A DNA stretch of 51,787 nucleotides from Pantoea stewartii subsp. stewartii (GCF_008801695.1 NZ_VZPF01000031.1:1-51787); one strand, 5' to 3'. Shown: positions 1 through 9,946, numbered from the stretch's first letter. The notes: a model not told the origin generated them from the letters alone. Translations and numbers: made by a program.

Positions 1-42
1 ATGGAGGCGAAGCGCCTCAAGGAGCCATGTCCGGTGTTTCAC
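1..42 (-). CDS. IS66-family accessory transposition protein, N-terminal fragment (contig edge)
   Basis: A GTG start at 42-40 on the minus strand opens MKHRTWLLEALRLH before the contig ends. This matches the first residues of the longer tnpA-type reading frame at 51277. Only about 14 codons are present, so nothing can be said about its integrity. The start lies 4 nt beyond the right arm of an inverted repeat that overlaps the likely Shine-Dalgarno bases. Confidence 0.6.
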   Translation of the reverse strand, partial: MKHRTWLLEALRLH

Positions 43-126
43 GCGATAGTGTCCATTAAAAAATGATGGACACTATTTTCCCGGAACCGGAGCCCGCTGC
101 ACAGACGGTTTAAATGTGACGCTTAC
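1..126 (-). mobile_element. IS66-family element, left end (partial, runs off contig)
   Basis: Read on the minus strand, bases 126 to 1 start with GTAAGCG, the usual terminal sequence of IS66-family inverted repeats, and are identical to bases 51661-51786. They contain a hairpin and then the first codons of the IS accessory gene tnpA. The rest of the element lies outside the window. The host sequence resumes at 127, and the 8 bp there (127-134) should be one copy of the IS66 target duplication. The partner copy is not visible. Confidence 0.85.
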
Positions 127-186
127 AGATGAGAAACGGTTAAGAAAGCAAGATCGTGCAGATGGAAAGCATGTGAGATCTGCAGC

Positions 187-218
187 GTCAGGCAAAAGCA
201 TGTTCCCTTTTGCCTGAC
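187..218 (-). terminator. Hairpin at end of glycosylation operon
   Basis: A perfect 12-bp stem (GTCAGGCAAAAG / CTTTTGCCTGAC) with an 8-nt loop lies 28 bp beyond the aminotransferase stop codon. It has no clear U-tract on the minus strand, so it is either a weak terminator or an mRNA-stabilising hairpin. The IS66 insertion lies 60 bp further on. Confidence 0.6.
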
Positions 219-245
219 AGGCTTATAAAGATCCGGATTGAAGGC

Positions 246-1389
246 TTACGCAGCATTCACATTGCTGGCGCGCATAATAATGTTAATAATCTCATCCTGA
301 TCCGCTTCCGCCAGGTTCGGATGCACCGGTAAACACAACACCTGCTGAGAAATTTGACTGGCCACCGGCAAATTTGAAGGAGCCGATGATTCATAGCCTT
401 TGTACATCGGGAAATCGGAGATGAGCGGATAAAAATACCGTCTGACATAAATATTTTGGCTTTTGAAGTGATGATACAGTTCATCACGCGTCATCGGGAA
501 TAATCCCGCGTGAACAAAGACCGGGCAATTCGCATAGTTCCAGTCGGTTTCATCAACGAGCGGTAGTAGCGTAAGTCCGTGTATATGCCCTAATGCCTGC
601 TGATATTTTTCGTAGATGACTTTACGCTTAGCCAGCGCTGAATCCACATGCTTCAGCTGGAGTAATCCAAATGCCGCCTGAACTTCATTCATTTTGCCAT
701 TGATACCCGGCGCAACCACCGTGGTTTCATCGGCAAAGCCAAAATTCTTTAAATAATCAATACGTCGTTTGATTTTTTCATTTGGGCAGATAATGGCGCC
801 GCCTTCAAACGTGTTAAATACCTTTGTCGCATGGAAGCTTAAAACAGAAAGATCGCCGTGATTCACGGATACTGACGTTTTTTTGTTTAACACCAAAACA
901 GTGCGCGGCATCGTAGATGACTTTCAGACCGTAGTTGTCGGCAATACGTTGAATGCGTTCGACATCGCAGGGAATGCCATAGCAGTGAACGGGTAAAATT
1001 GCACTGGTGGTAGGCGTGATGGCGGATTCGATTTTTTCAGGATCGATATTGCAGGTAACAGGATCAATATCGACGAATATGGGTTTTATGCCGTTCCATA
1101 ATAAGGAATGGGATGTCGCGACGAAAGAATAGGGAGTGGTAATCACCTCCCCCGTTATTCTGAGCGCCTCTAGCGCCGTCACCAGCGCCAGGGTACCGTT
1201 CGCGAACAAACTGAGGTGCTCGACACCGAGATAATCGGCAAGGGCCCGTTCCAGCTCCTGGTGATACGGACCACCATTTGTGAGCTGTTTACTGTCCCAG
1301 ATACGTTCTAAATAAGGCAGGAACTCTTCCAGGGGCGGCAGAAGAGGACTTGTCACCAGCACATTTGATGAGGGTTTGTTTATCTTCAT
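246..1389 (-). pseudogene. DegT/DnrJ/EryC1 (VioA/WecE-like) sugar aminotransferase, frameshifted
   Basis: The family comprises PLP-dependent aminotransferases that put an amino group on a dTDP-keto-deoxysugar. The first half (1389 to about 885) carries the N-terminal fold up to VIYDAAHCFGV. The second half (to 246) carries SFHATKVFNTFEGG, whose lysine is the PLP-binding residue, and the C-terminal domain. The two halves are in different frames. They join as GVKQKTSVSV if one A is removed from the A7 run on the coding strand (plus-strand T7 at 878-884), giving about 380 aa, normal for the family. The start at 1389 has an AGGAAG ribosome site. It is the last gene of the fliC-proximal operon. 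Known analogues (VioA in Pseudomonas syringae flagellin glycosylation) make viosamine, which is the likely role here by inference. The frameshift may be error, phase variation or decay. Confidence 0.85.
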
Positions 1390-1465
1390 CGGATAACTTC
1401 CTGACCTTAAATAATTGTTGAATGCGTACAGGGCTTTTATCTGGCGCGCTGTCTCTGCACGTCAT

Positions 1466-4400
1466 TTATGCCTGAGTGGCTTCAGATAACGCCTGTATCC
1501 GGCCGAAAAGTGTCATAAGCGCGTCCTGGTTTACCTCGTTATACGCTTTTTCTTTCAATGGCTGACTGAGCGTGTCACTCAGCGACGTATCAGCACAAAG
1601 CGTTGCGATAGCCTCTTTCCAGGCGTTCGGGTTATGTTTTACTCTCCAGCCGGGAACGGACTCACCGAATGTAGGATGATCGCTATACATCGCCGGTATC
1701 CCCATTACCGCTAACTGCATGAGTACGTTGTTATCTTTGTAACGGTTTTCATCATTGTTGCAGCGCGGAAGCACGGCGATATCGGCGTCACAATGCAGCA
1801 ACTGCGCGACCAGGCGGGCCTCAGTCTGAAAACGGTAAGTTTCCCTGATATAAGGCAGCCATTCCGGCGGACAATGTCCAATGACAATCCAGTCAAGCTT
1901 TTCCGCACTTGCCGTTATCGCTGGAGTCAGTAATTCATAATCTTTCTTCCTGAGATCGTATGTGAAACACACGACACGGCATTTGTCTTTTTTCTGCTTA
2001 ACCCTATCCTGACAGGGCTGCACTAAAACATTAGGAAGAATAACGACAGGTTTATGGCGCTTTTTGAGCCAATTGGCCAGTGCATCGCTGTACGTTAGCC
2101 AGTTATCGATAAAATTATCTTCAATTAATTTTTTATATTTCCGCGCATTCGGATCGTCCTGAATAAGATAATGAACACGACAGGTTATGGCGTTTTTGAG
2201 TTGCCTGATTGTCTGGCAGGCGAGATCCGTCAGTTCGCCGCTGATAACGAGCTCGTCAGGATGATGCCGCAATAATTCTGGCGCGGAGGGTATCTGTTCA
2301 AGAAGCACGCTTTTGACGCCACCGGCATTCATCAGCCTGTCCAGCGCGATGATAAATCGCTGCACGCCAGTATTATTCTGATCCTGCGCGATAAAAATGA
2401 CGGTGCGTGTTTCGCCAGGTTTGAGCGGGTTCCAGCCCGTGACTAACGTGCTGTCTGCGGTAAAAAGGGTTCTGTTCAGGCTTAAATTTTTATTATAAGC
2501 CGGATCATCTGCCAGAACAGGGAGCCAGGCGTGATAGAAACGGTCAAGTTCCTGTGAAGGCGACAACGCATATTGTGGCGGAAAGTCCGTCACGGCTTCC
2601 TGTTTTGCTACAACGCTGTAAGGTGTGCATATTGCCCGACCGCCCTGCTGAACCAGTCGCAGATTCAGGTCCAGTCTGGCCAGCAGAGGTTGTGTATAAG
2701 CCGTATCAAATCCACCGACCTCCAGCCATCTGTCTTTTCTGATTAACAGACAGTCTGTGGCCAACGTCGAATAACTACAGTCGCTTTGATAGCGTGACAG
2801 GTAGCCTGCATTGCCCCATCTTTCGGCATAACCAACGGGGAAGGACAGGCCCCTGACCCCAAGAATTTCTCCGGCACATAAGATCTGACTGTCCAGGTTG
2901 ATAATATGAGGCGCGACGCAGACAACATCATGCCGAAGGGCATGACATGCCAGCGCCTCCAGCCAGCCGCGGCTGACAAATAAAACACGGGGATCCAACA
3001 ACAGCAGAAACTCGCCTTCTGCCTGCCCTACTGCCTCATTAATCGCCGCTTCCTGGGTTTGGCTGCCATGACTTTTCAGGATGTTGATGTTAACCGACGC
3101 TGTTGACAAATTTGTCGTCAGCCAGGCCGTGATGGCCTCAGAGGTCGCCGGCGTCACAATAACAATCAACTGGCATACCGGTTGATGGGTTTGTTCAAAT
3201 AACGTAGTGATGCAACACTGCAGTTGATGGATATCTGTGCCAGCGACAAGTATGATGCTGAGCGAAATAACCGGCTCCGTGCTGTATTTTAACCGCCACG
3301 GCTTACCCGGCTGGTGCTCCACTACACCCTGGCTGAAGCCCTGCTGCTGAAGATAAGATTGCAACACAGCATGTTCCTGCTGCAGATCCTGTGCCACACA
3401 GCTGTTCAGAGGCGTCACGGTAAAGACCTCTGAAACATGACCAAACACGTTGCTATCGCGCGTAGCTAACAGTCGCGTAATCGCATCCAGCTCATAGCAC
3501 GCGGATAAATCAGCATTAAACCCGCCGATAGCCATCAAGGCGTTTCGCGCGAAGATCCCGCGCTTAAGGTAGAGTGAAGGCTGACTCAGAAAAAGGTCCG
3601 GGCAAAATGCAGGCTTAAAATGAGGATGAATTTTCCCTTCCTTGTCAGAGAGGCCTTCATCCGCGTAAACAAAGGCGCATCCCGTTCTGCTGTGCAAGGC
3701 CTCAGCAAGGAGTCGTAAACTTTCCGCTGTAAACTGACACCCGGCAGGAACGACGTATATCCAGTCGTAAACGTTCTGCTCCAGATGACAATTAATTTCA
3801 TTCAGCCACACATCAGACCGAATCTGAAAGACACGATCGTCAGAAACGTGGCACGTTTCCTGCGGCGTCGCCAGTAAAACGGTGCATCCTGTTACCTGAT
3901 CTAACTGAGGCAATAAGGCATTCAGCGTCGAGGTCCTGTCCGCTTCGCTGCCTGGCTGGACGGCAATCAGCATTCTGAGGAGTGGCAGTGATGAAGGACT
4001 CTGCACCTCTTCAGCAGGAGCCGGAAGTTGCCGCTTATACAGCCAGTCATTCAAAGCGTGTCGCTTATCCTGCGCGGCACGTTGTTCGGCCTTTTCTTGT
4101 GTCAACGTAACGAAGTTTTCAAACTGTTGCTGACTTCGCGCGCGTCGGACCAGAAAATAGTCTCGCATCTTCCATAAATTCTGGCGCTCGGTATCAATAG
4201 CTTCCTGGGTGTTTTCCCAGCAAAATCCAGCGCCACCGTTGTCACGCAAGGTTTCCTGCGTAATGGCATACTTTTCATAACCCGGTGCGGTTAACGCAAC
4301 TACAGGACTTCCGCATAAAATCGCCATTGCGCAGGTGCCCGAGGACTCATACGAATAAAATACGCGCGTACGCTTGAGCACAACGGCAAGTTCTTTCAGC

Positions 4401-4939
4401 GTCAATGGGTTTGCCATGGACAAGATTTTGGTATCCGCGGGTAGCTGGCTGAAATCAACGACCGACTCAGGCACACGATTCAGGTAGAGGATATTCAGGT
4501 CTTTCTGCGGGTTGTCGTCACAAAATAATTGCAGATCAAAGGATTCGATTCCCAATATTTGTGGGTCAACGGCTTTTTCAGCAAACTCATTGCGGTACCA
4601 GAAAAATAAATCATCCGGTCCTTCATGGATCCGGTTATTCATGATCACGCCTTCCCGGTTCAGCATATAGCGAACACATACGGGCGCGGAAAGAGGATTA
4701 CCCGATACGATTTCAGGGTAAATGGCAATCCAGGGTTGCCCGCTGTTTTGAATAACTTTCCAGTCTTCACTGTTTATCACCGGCGTATTCCATTCTGGAT
4801 TCACGCGGCAATTAACCATCCAGGCTTTACCGCCCTGTTCATTAATCATGTGACAGAGCTGATGGATAACCTGAACGCCGGATGAAGATTCGATGTAATC
4901 CGGTGCCAGAAGTAAGTAAGGAAAGGTGAACCCACGCAT
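1466..4939 (-). CDS. Large multidomain glycosyltransferase (probable flagellin glycosyltransferase)
   Basis: A 1157-aa cytoplasmic protein with no signal peptide or membrane segments. It appears to have four units: an N-terminal glycosyltransferase-like region (about 1-300), a first GT2-like GT-A domain (about 318-545), a second GT2 domain (about 557-800, starting LSIILVAG and containing LLLLDPRVLF at the usual DxD position), and a C-terminal GT-B-like domain (about 845-1157, RTVIFIAQDQNNTGVQRF). The start at 4939 has AGAGG eight bases upstream. It lies 130 bp after another giant glycosyltransferase and 76 bp before a sugar aminotransferase, all on fliC's strand. That context resembles pseudomonad flagellin glycosylation islands (fgt1/fgt2/vioA). 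An assembly line adding several sugars to FliC is inference. O-antigen synthesis is less likely given the location. Confidence 0.75.
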   Translation of the reverse strand: MRGFTFPYLLLAPDYIESSSGVQVIHQLCHMINEQGGKAWMVNCRVNPEWNTPVINSEDWKVIQNSGQPWIAIYPEIVSGNPLSAPVCVRYMLNREGVIMNNRIHEGPDDLFFWYRNEFAEKAVDPQILGIESFDLQLFCDDNPQKDLNILYLNRVPESVVDFSQLPADTKILSMANPLTLKELAVVLKRTRVFYSYESSGTCAMAILCGSPVVALTAPGYEKYAITQETLRDNGGAGFCWENTQEAIDTERQNLWKMRDYFLVRRARSQQQFENFVTLTQEKAEQRAAQDKRHALNDWLYKRQLPAPAEEVQSPSSLPLLRMLIAVQPGSEADRTSTLNALLPQLDQVTGCTVLLATPQETCHVSDDRVFQIRSDVWLNEINCHLEQNVYDWIYVVPAGCQFTAESLRLLAEALHSRTGCAFVYADEGLSDKEGKIHPHFKPAFCPDLFLSQPSLYLKRGIFARNALMAIGGFNADLSACYELDAITRLLATRDSNVFGHVSEVFTVTPLNSCVAQDLQQEHAVLQSYLQQQGFSQGVVEHQPGKPWRLKYSTEPVISLSIILVAGTDIHQLQCCITTLFEQTHQPVCQLIVIVTPATSEAITAWLTTNLSTASVNINILKSHGSQTQEAAINEAVGQAEGEFLLLLDPRVLFVSRGWLEALACHALRHDVVCVAPHIINLDSQILCAGEILGVRGLSFPVGYAERWGNAGYLSRYQSDCSYSTLATDCLLIRKDRWLEVGGFDTAYTQPLLARLDLNLRLVQQGGRAICTPYSVVAKQEAVTDFPPQYALSPSQELDRFYHAWLPVLADDPAYNKNLSLNRTLFTADSTLVTGWNPLKPGETRTVIFIAQDQNNTGVQRFIIALDRLMNAGGVKSVLLEQIPSAPELLRHHPDELVISGELTDLACQTIRQLKNAITCRVHYLIQDDPNARKYKKLIEDNFIDNWLTYSDALANWLKKRHKPVVILPNVLVQPCQDRVKQKKDKCRVVCFTYDLRKKDYELLTPAITASAEKLDWIVIGHCPPEWLPYIRETYRFQTEARLVAQLLHCDADIAVLPRCNNDENRYKDNNVLMQLAVMGIPAMYSDHPTFGESVPGWRVKHNPNAWKEAIATLCADTSLSDTLSQPLKEKAYNEVNQDALMTLFGRIQALSEATQA

Positions 4940-5069
4940 AACAGCCTCTTTTTCTACAGGCGCGACAATGAAAAGCTGGCGTTGCCTGAACGTTGTGTGT
5001 CTCTATGGAGACGTTATGTCCGGTCATGTAACGACGGCGTCATCATCAGGACGACGCGCCGCCACTGTC

Positions 5070-8000
5070 TCAGGCAGAAAGCCAACCTCTCTGCCATTCG
5101 TTTAATCCCTGCTCCCTCAGGTACCAGTCCTGATGGACCGCCGCGCGAAGTTGATCGCCCAGACGACGAGTGGCATCCATATCCGCAAGGTGCGCGCGTA
5201 TAGCGCCCATCCAGTCTTTAAAGCGGTTTTCAACGAGCGTGACGGGCAGGCCACAACGATAGGGTTCGATACTGGTGGCAATGATCGGCACGCCACAGGT
5301 GCCGATCTCCAGTAACCGCAAATTACTTTTGCATTCATTGAACTGGTTGACTTCGAGCGGCACCAGCGCCAGATCCAGGTTCAGGCTGGCCTGCTTTTCG
5401 GGGTACATATCAAACGGCACGCCAGTGTGGAACTCACAGTGCACGCCCCGCGGTTTCATTCCCATGAAAACCCATTCAACCTTGTCTTCCAGCTCCTTGA
5501 TAAGCGGCAGCAAAATTTGCAGGTCACCGGCATGTGTACTGCCGCCCGCCCAGCCGATACGCACTTTACGCCCCACGCCGCGCTGGCTGGTCAAATGGCC
5601 CCACTGACCTTCTGCGAGACGGTTCTGTGCAATGCGGATGTCATGATGGAAACGGCTGTAGGCATCCGCTAACGGTGCGGTTGACACAACCACCCAGTCC
5701 GCGCACTCCATTACTTTGCGAAGATTTTTGACAATCTGTTTAGGGAACTGGTTACGGTTGCCATTTTTTACCGGTACGTTGAGCAGGTAGTCGTCGTACT
5801 CAACCACAATTTTGGCATCGCAGACGTCGCTATATTGCGCCATGACCGACGGGAAACGACCGCCACTCAGCGACTCCAGCACAATAATATCAGGCTGTAA
5901 AAGTGCGACTTCCATTACGCCGGGAATTTGCTGAGTGAGTCCGCCCTCAAGCAGCAACTGACTTTCCATGGCCTTGAACGGTTGCAGGATGCGGTGATTG
6001 CCACATCCCTGCCAGTCGACATGGTGTGCGAGCACGACAGGCAGTGGCCTGCCCGGCAGCGGCTGCTGAAAACGCGCCGTCCCTGCACCCAGCGTAAACG
6101 GTTTACCTGCCCGCTGCATCAGCGGATGGTTACTGGGATCCTTTAACAGCGTGGCGCGCCACTGCTGGCGAAGCCGACTATAGTCATGCTGAAACGGCCT
6201 TTCCTGTACGTTGAACTTTTCTGGCATCAACCGCGTTGCACCGCCCATATGGCGAACACGCGACCACGGCGTCCAGACGTTTAAGTAACCTTGTTGCTGC
6301 GCACGTAACCCCAAATCGACATCCGCGAAGTAAAGCGGGAAATCGTTCTCAGCAAAGCCACCCAGACTAAAGAACACGTCTTTGCGGACCATCATGCAGG
6401 ACGCACTCACTGCAGCAAGATTGTGCTCCGTTTGCAGATAGCTCTGGAAACCTCTGGCATGTTCCTGCATCCCTTCCCACGGACTGTCAACGCCGTTCTG
6501 TACACCCAGCAGATAACCACCGTGCTGAACCCGGCCATCGTGGTATTCAAGGCGCGCCCCGACTAATGCGACCTCTGGCCGCAGTGCATGCTCCAGCAGC
6601 GCATCCAGCCAGTCAGGTTGCGTAATCTGGCAGTCGTTATCCAGGAACAACAGGACGTCGCCCTTCGCCTGCTCTGCCGCGCGATTATGCATGGCGGCGA
6701 AATTAAACGGCGCGTCGTAACGCAGTACCTTAATCTGTTCGATATTGAGTTTGTCGAGATCGTTGAGAAAGGTACAGGCCTGCGCATCCACGGACTGATT
6801 GTCGACGATCAGTAATTCATAATAGGGATAACGCGTTTTCTCCATCAACGTATCGATGCAGGCACGGAGTAAGGCGGCATGGTCACGCGTGGAGACGATA
6901 ATGGAAATGAGAGGCTGCGTGTCCCACTGATAGCGCACCCGTGCAAAACCGGGATTCACGCCGGCATCAAGTGACACTTTTATCCCTAAACGCTGTAAAT
7001 GCGCCTCGACAACGCGCCGATAGCAGGCTTCACAGGACTGCGCTTCATGCCAGCGCCCGTTCTCTTTTTGGCCTCTGACTACGACATCTGACACATGTCC
7101 AAGCGCGCCCGGTCCCTGATTTTCAATGCAACGCCACAGCCATTCATACATGATCAGAGTATTGACGGCATCCTCGCCCTTCCCCGCCGCCTGCACTTTC
7201 CGGCGGTCAAACAGCAACGTGCGGCCTACGTAAGGCGTACTTCTTAACAGATCGATATTGGGATCGGGACGAAGAATCGCTCCCGGCTCATTCATATCAT
7301 CATTAAAGGTTTCATCGACATACCACACAGCCGTTTCCGGGCGTCGCAAACGCTGCTCTGCCAGCAACAGCAACGCGTCAGGCAAAAGCTCATCCCCTGC
7401 CATCACCAGCAGCAGCGCGGCTGGCCCGGTTTGGTGATAAACGACCTCGTTAAGTTCAGCGACCCAGCCTGAGGCACAGGCGCTTATCGTCCCCTCATTT
7501 AACGCAATGTCGACATCGCTCAGTAACATGACCGTCGCGGGCGGCAATGTTTGCTGCCTGACGGCGGCAAGGGAACGTTCACAGGCTGCGGCATCGCCGT
7601 TTTCATCAATGATCACGATCCCGATGTCGCCACTTTCGGGCACAGACTGAATAAATGACTGTAATGCTGCGCGTCGGGCTTCGGTAATTGACCTGTCTTT
7701 CAGCCACTGCTCAATAGAGTAATTTTTATCGGCCCAGGACAGGACGGACTGTCTGTGAAAGCGTAACGCATGTTGCGCCGGGTCATCCATGGACCAGCGT
7801 TTGGGCGCAGGGAGCTGGCTGAGGATAGTCTGGATCGCAGCAGGCATCGTCCATTTATCGCCAAAGCGGCCCTGGTTCGCCCGGCTCCATGCCACGGCTT
7901 CACTGAAACCACGTTTGAGTGCGGCGATCCATTCCTCCGTCTCCGGGCAAAACTGCAGATTCACCACGGTAAAATGCGATTGTTCAAACTCCTGAAGGTT

Positions 8001-8762
8001 ATGCGCGTTCAGATAACCTTCCACGCCGGTTGTAGACGCTAAAAATACCGGAATACCCAGTATTAATGCCTTGGCCACAATTTCATCGCCACCCATGACC
8101 ATATCGTAGTTATCCAGCCACTCAGGCTCAATCCGACTCACAGGCTGGCTACAGTCGAACCATTCCAGCGTAATGGACTGACTTTTCAGTTGCTGTTGCA
8201 GCTCATACATTTCGGCGGAAATATCCGGGGCGTAATAAAGTATTCGCTTGAGCGCGGTGCGGGCATTACGAGATGGATAGCAACTGAATGCGGAGGGAAC
8301 GGTAAACGGCAAAACAGCGATCTGACTGGATAGCAGTCCGTTTTGCAGCAAACGTTCTGACACCACAGGTGACAAACTCAATGACAGGGAGGCGAGCTGA
8401 TTTTCCAGCTCAGCGCCCCACGGCATATAAATATCATGATAATCATAAAAGTGGCGGAAAATTACCGGGGCCGTGCCTGTTAACGTTTCCAGCACGGGTA
8501 ACAATTTTTGTGCAATAAAACCCTTATAGACCCAGACGAGGCTATAAGCATCAGCGAGCGTGCCTTGCTTATCACTGATAATGCGGAAAGCCGGGTTGGA
8601 TTTGTACTTTTCCAGTTCAAACGACAGCGTTTTACCATAGGTACTGGTGACAATATCCACCTGCCATCCCCAGGGTAAAAAAACATCAATGATATCGAGC
8701 GCCTCATTCACGTGAAGAGAAAACTGCTCAACTCGGTCAATGCTTATTAAAAGCCTGTTCAT
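5070..8762 (-). CDS. Large multidomain glycosyltransferase (Fgt-like)
   Basis: A 1230-aa protein. The start at 8762 (MNRLLISIDRV) is preferred over an upstream in-frame start at 8789 because AGAGGA lies just upstream of it. An N-terminal GT-B-like region (about 1-330) is followed by a degenerate GT-A segment (about 390-600) and a well-conserved GT2 domain (about 610-860). The GT2 domain begins PLISIIVSTRDH and has LDNDCQ near residue 706 as the metal/nucleotide-sugar motif. A C-terminal GT4-like domain (about 890-1230) has NECKSNLRLLEIGTCGVP. Size and domain plan match the 1000-1200-aa Fgt enzymes encoded beside flagellin genes in pseudomonads. It is the first gene of a three-gene operon 187 bp after fliC. 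The FliC target and the sugar are inferred. Confidence 0.78.
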   Translation of the reverse strand: MNRLLISIDRVEQFSLHVNEALDIIDVFLPWGWQVDIVTSTYGKTLSFELEKYKSNPAFRIISDKQGTLADAYSLVWVYKGFIAQKLLPVLETLTGTAPVIFRHFYDYHDIYMPWGAELENQLASLSLSLSPVVSERLLQNGLLSSQIAVLPFTVPSAFSCYPSRNARTALKRILYYAPDISAEMYELQQQLKSQSITLEWFDCSQPVSRIEPEWLDNYDMVMGGDEIVAKALILGIPVFLASTTGVEGYLNAHNLQEFEQSHFTVVNLQFCPETEEWIAALKRGFSEAVAWSRANQGRFGDKWTMPAAIQTILSQLPAPKRWSMDDPAQHALRFHRQSVLSWADKNYSIEQWLKDRSITEARRAALQSFIQSVPESGDIGIVIIDENGDAAACERSLAAVRQQTLPPATVMLLSDVDIALNEGTISACASGWVAELNEVVYHQTGPAALLLVMAGDELLPDALLLLAEQRLRRPETAVWYVDETFNDDMNEPGAILRPDPNIDLLRSTPYVGRTLLFDRRKVQAAGKGEDAVNTLIMYEWLWRCIENQGPGALGHVSDVVVRGQKENGRWHEAQSCEACYRRVVEAHLQRLGIKVSLDAGVNPGFARVRYQWDTQPLISIIVSTRDHAALLRACIDTLMEKTRYPYYELLIVDNQSVDAQACTFLNDLDKLNIEQIKVLRYDAPFNFAAMHNRAAEQAKGDVLLFLDNDCQITQPDWLDALLEHALRPEVALVGARLEYHDGRVQHGGYLLGVQNGVDSPWEGMQEHARGFQSYLQTEHNLAAVSASCMMVRKDVFFSLGGFAENDFPLYFADVDLGLRAQQQGYLNVWTPWSRVRHMGGATRLMPEKFNVQERPFQHDYSRLRQQWRATLLKDPSNHPLMQRAGKPFTLGAGTARFQQPLPGRPLPVVLAHHVDWQGCGNHRILQPFKAMESQLLLEGGLTQQIPGVMEVALLQPDIIVLESLSGGRFPSVMAQYSDVCDAKIVVEYDDYLLNVPVKNGNRNQFPKQIVKNLRKVMECADWVVVSTAPLADAYSRFHHDIRIAQNRLAEGQWGHLTSQRGVGRKVRIGWAGGSTHAGDLQILLPLIKELEDKVEWVFMGMKPRGVHCEFHTGVPFDMYPEKQASLNLDLALVPLEVNQFNECKSNLRLLEIGTCGVPIIATSIEPYRCGLPVTLVENRFKDWMGAIRAHLADMDATRRLGDQLRAAVHQDWYLREQGLNEWQRGWLSA

Positions 8763-8894
8763 CTGACATCCTCTGGTTGTGCATAGCACTATCCTGCACG
8801 TAAGTACCTTACCTGTTTCAGACTATTGTAAATTTTTGGGTATTAATTTAGGGCGGGAAAAGCTACAGCAAAGCGGGCTAATTAGACCGATTAA

Positions 8895-8921
8895 GAAAAA
8901 ACGCCCTCATTTCTGAGAGCG
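8895..8921 (-). terminator. fliC transcription terminator
   Basis: On the minus strand CGCTCTCA-GAAA-TGAGGGCG (stem with one G-T pair, tetraloop) is followed by six U residues. It lies just after the fliC stop codon and separates fliC from the glycosyltransferase genes, though read-through is possible. Confidence 0.85.
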
Positions 8922-8948
8922 CTTTTAATCTGACGGGCTGTGCGGCGA

Positions 8949-9878
8949 TTAACGCAGCAGAGACAGCATGGTCTGTGGCACCTGGTTGGCCTGTGCCAAT
9001 ACAGAAGAACCGGCCTGCTGCAGGATCTGCGCGCGGGACATGTTCGACACTTCCGTCGCGTAGTCCGCATCCTGAATACGGCTGCGGGCAGCGGTCAGGT
9101 TGGTCACGGTGTTGTTCAGGTTGCTGATGGTGGACTCAAAACGGTTCTGAGACGCACCCAGCAGGCTGCGCTGGTTGTCAACGGCTTTGATCGCCTTGTC
9201 AATGTCAGCCAGCGGTGTGGTACCTGCTGCAGTACCGCCAGTACCGCCGGTTACTGCGCCTTTCAGCACGTCGAAACCGATAGCTGAAGTGGTACGCGCG
9301 TTACCGTTAACGGTCTGACCGGTTGTTGAGCTGGTGTTCTGAGTGGTGCCAGACTGGCCCGCTGCTGCCAGGTCGAAGCCGTCGCTTGAGCTGATGGTGA
9401 TACCGATGGTTTCGCCGTCTTTTGCGCCAACCTGGAAGTTATAAGTGGTGCTGCCTGAACCGGTGTTCAGAACTTTGATGCCGTTGAAATCGGTCTGCTT
9501 GGTGACGCGGTCGATTTCCTGCATACGCTGGTTAACTTCAGCCTGGATTGAGTCGATGTCAGATGCTGAGTTAGAGCTGTTCTGCGCCTGAACGGTCAGG
9601 TCACGTACACGCTGCAGATTGTTGTTCACTTCAGTCAGGGCGCCTTCAGCCGTCTGCGACAGAGAGATACCGTCGTTGGCGTTACGGGCTGCAACGGTCA
9701 GGCCGTTGATGTTAGAGCTGAAGCGGTTAGCGATAGCTTCGCCGGCTGCATCGTCTTTTGCGCTGTTGATACGCAGGCCAGAAGACAGGCGCTCAATTGC
9801 AGTACCCAGAGAAGACTGTGACTTGCTCAGGTTGTTCTGGGTAACCAGCGACAGGGTGTTAGTGTTAATCACTGCCAT
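8949..9878 (-). CDS. fliC: Flagellin
   Basis: The filament subunit, 309 aa. The N-terminal D0/D1 region (about 1-140: [36 protein letters not shown], and [16 protein letters not shown], the TLR5-contact type segment) and C-terminal D1/D0 region (about 230-309, ending [11 protein letters not shown]) are fully conserved. The central variable region is only about 90 residues and very rich in Ser, Thr, Gly and Asn, compared with about 200-300 in E. coli or Salmonella flagellins. This suggests D2/D3 are almost absent and that surface Ser/Thr residues are available for O-glycosylation by the adjacent enzymes (inference). AAAGGA precedes the start. A sigma-28 promoter lies upstream and a terminator downstream. 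It diverges from fliD. The reading frame is intact. Confidence 0.98.
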   Translation of the reverse strand: MAVINTNTLSLVTQNNLSKSQSSLGTAIERLSSGLRINSAKDDAAGEAIANRFSSNINGLTVAARNANDGISLSQTAEGALTEVNNNLQRVRDLTVQAQNSSNSASDIDSIQAEVNQRMQEIDRVTKQTDFNGIKVLNTGSGSTTYNFQVGAKDGETIGITISSSDGFDLAAAGQSGTTQNTSSTTGQTVNGNARTTSAIGFDVLKGAVTGGTGGTAAGTTPLADIDKAIKAVDNQRSLLGASQNRFESTISNLNNTVTNLTAARSRIQDADYATEVSNMSRAQILQQAGSSVLAQANQVPQTMLSLLR

Positions 9879-9946
9879 GATGTTTTTCCTTTAAAAAATT
9901 GAGCCATATTAGGCGTCTGAATTCGGCTAGCTTACCGACAACCTGA

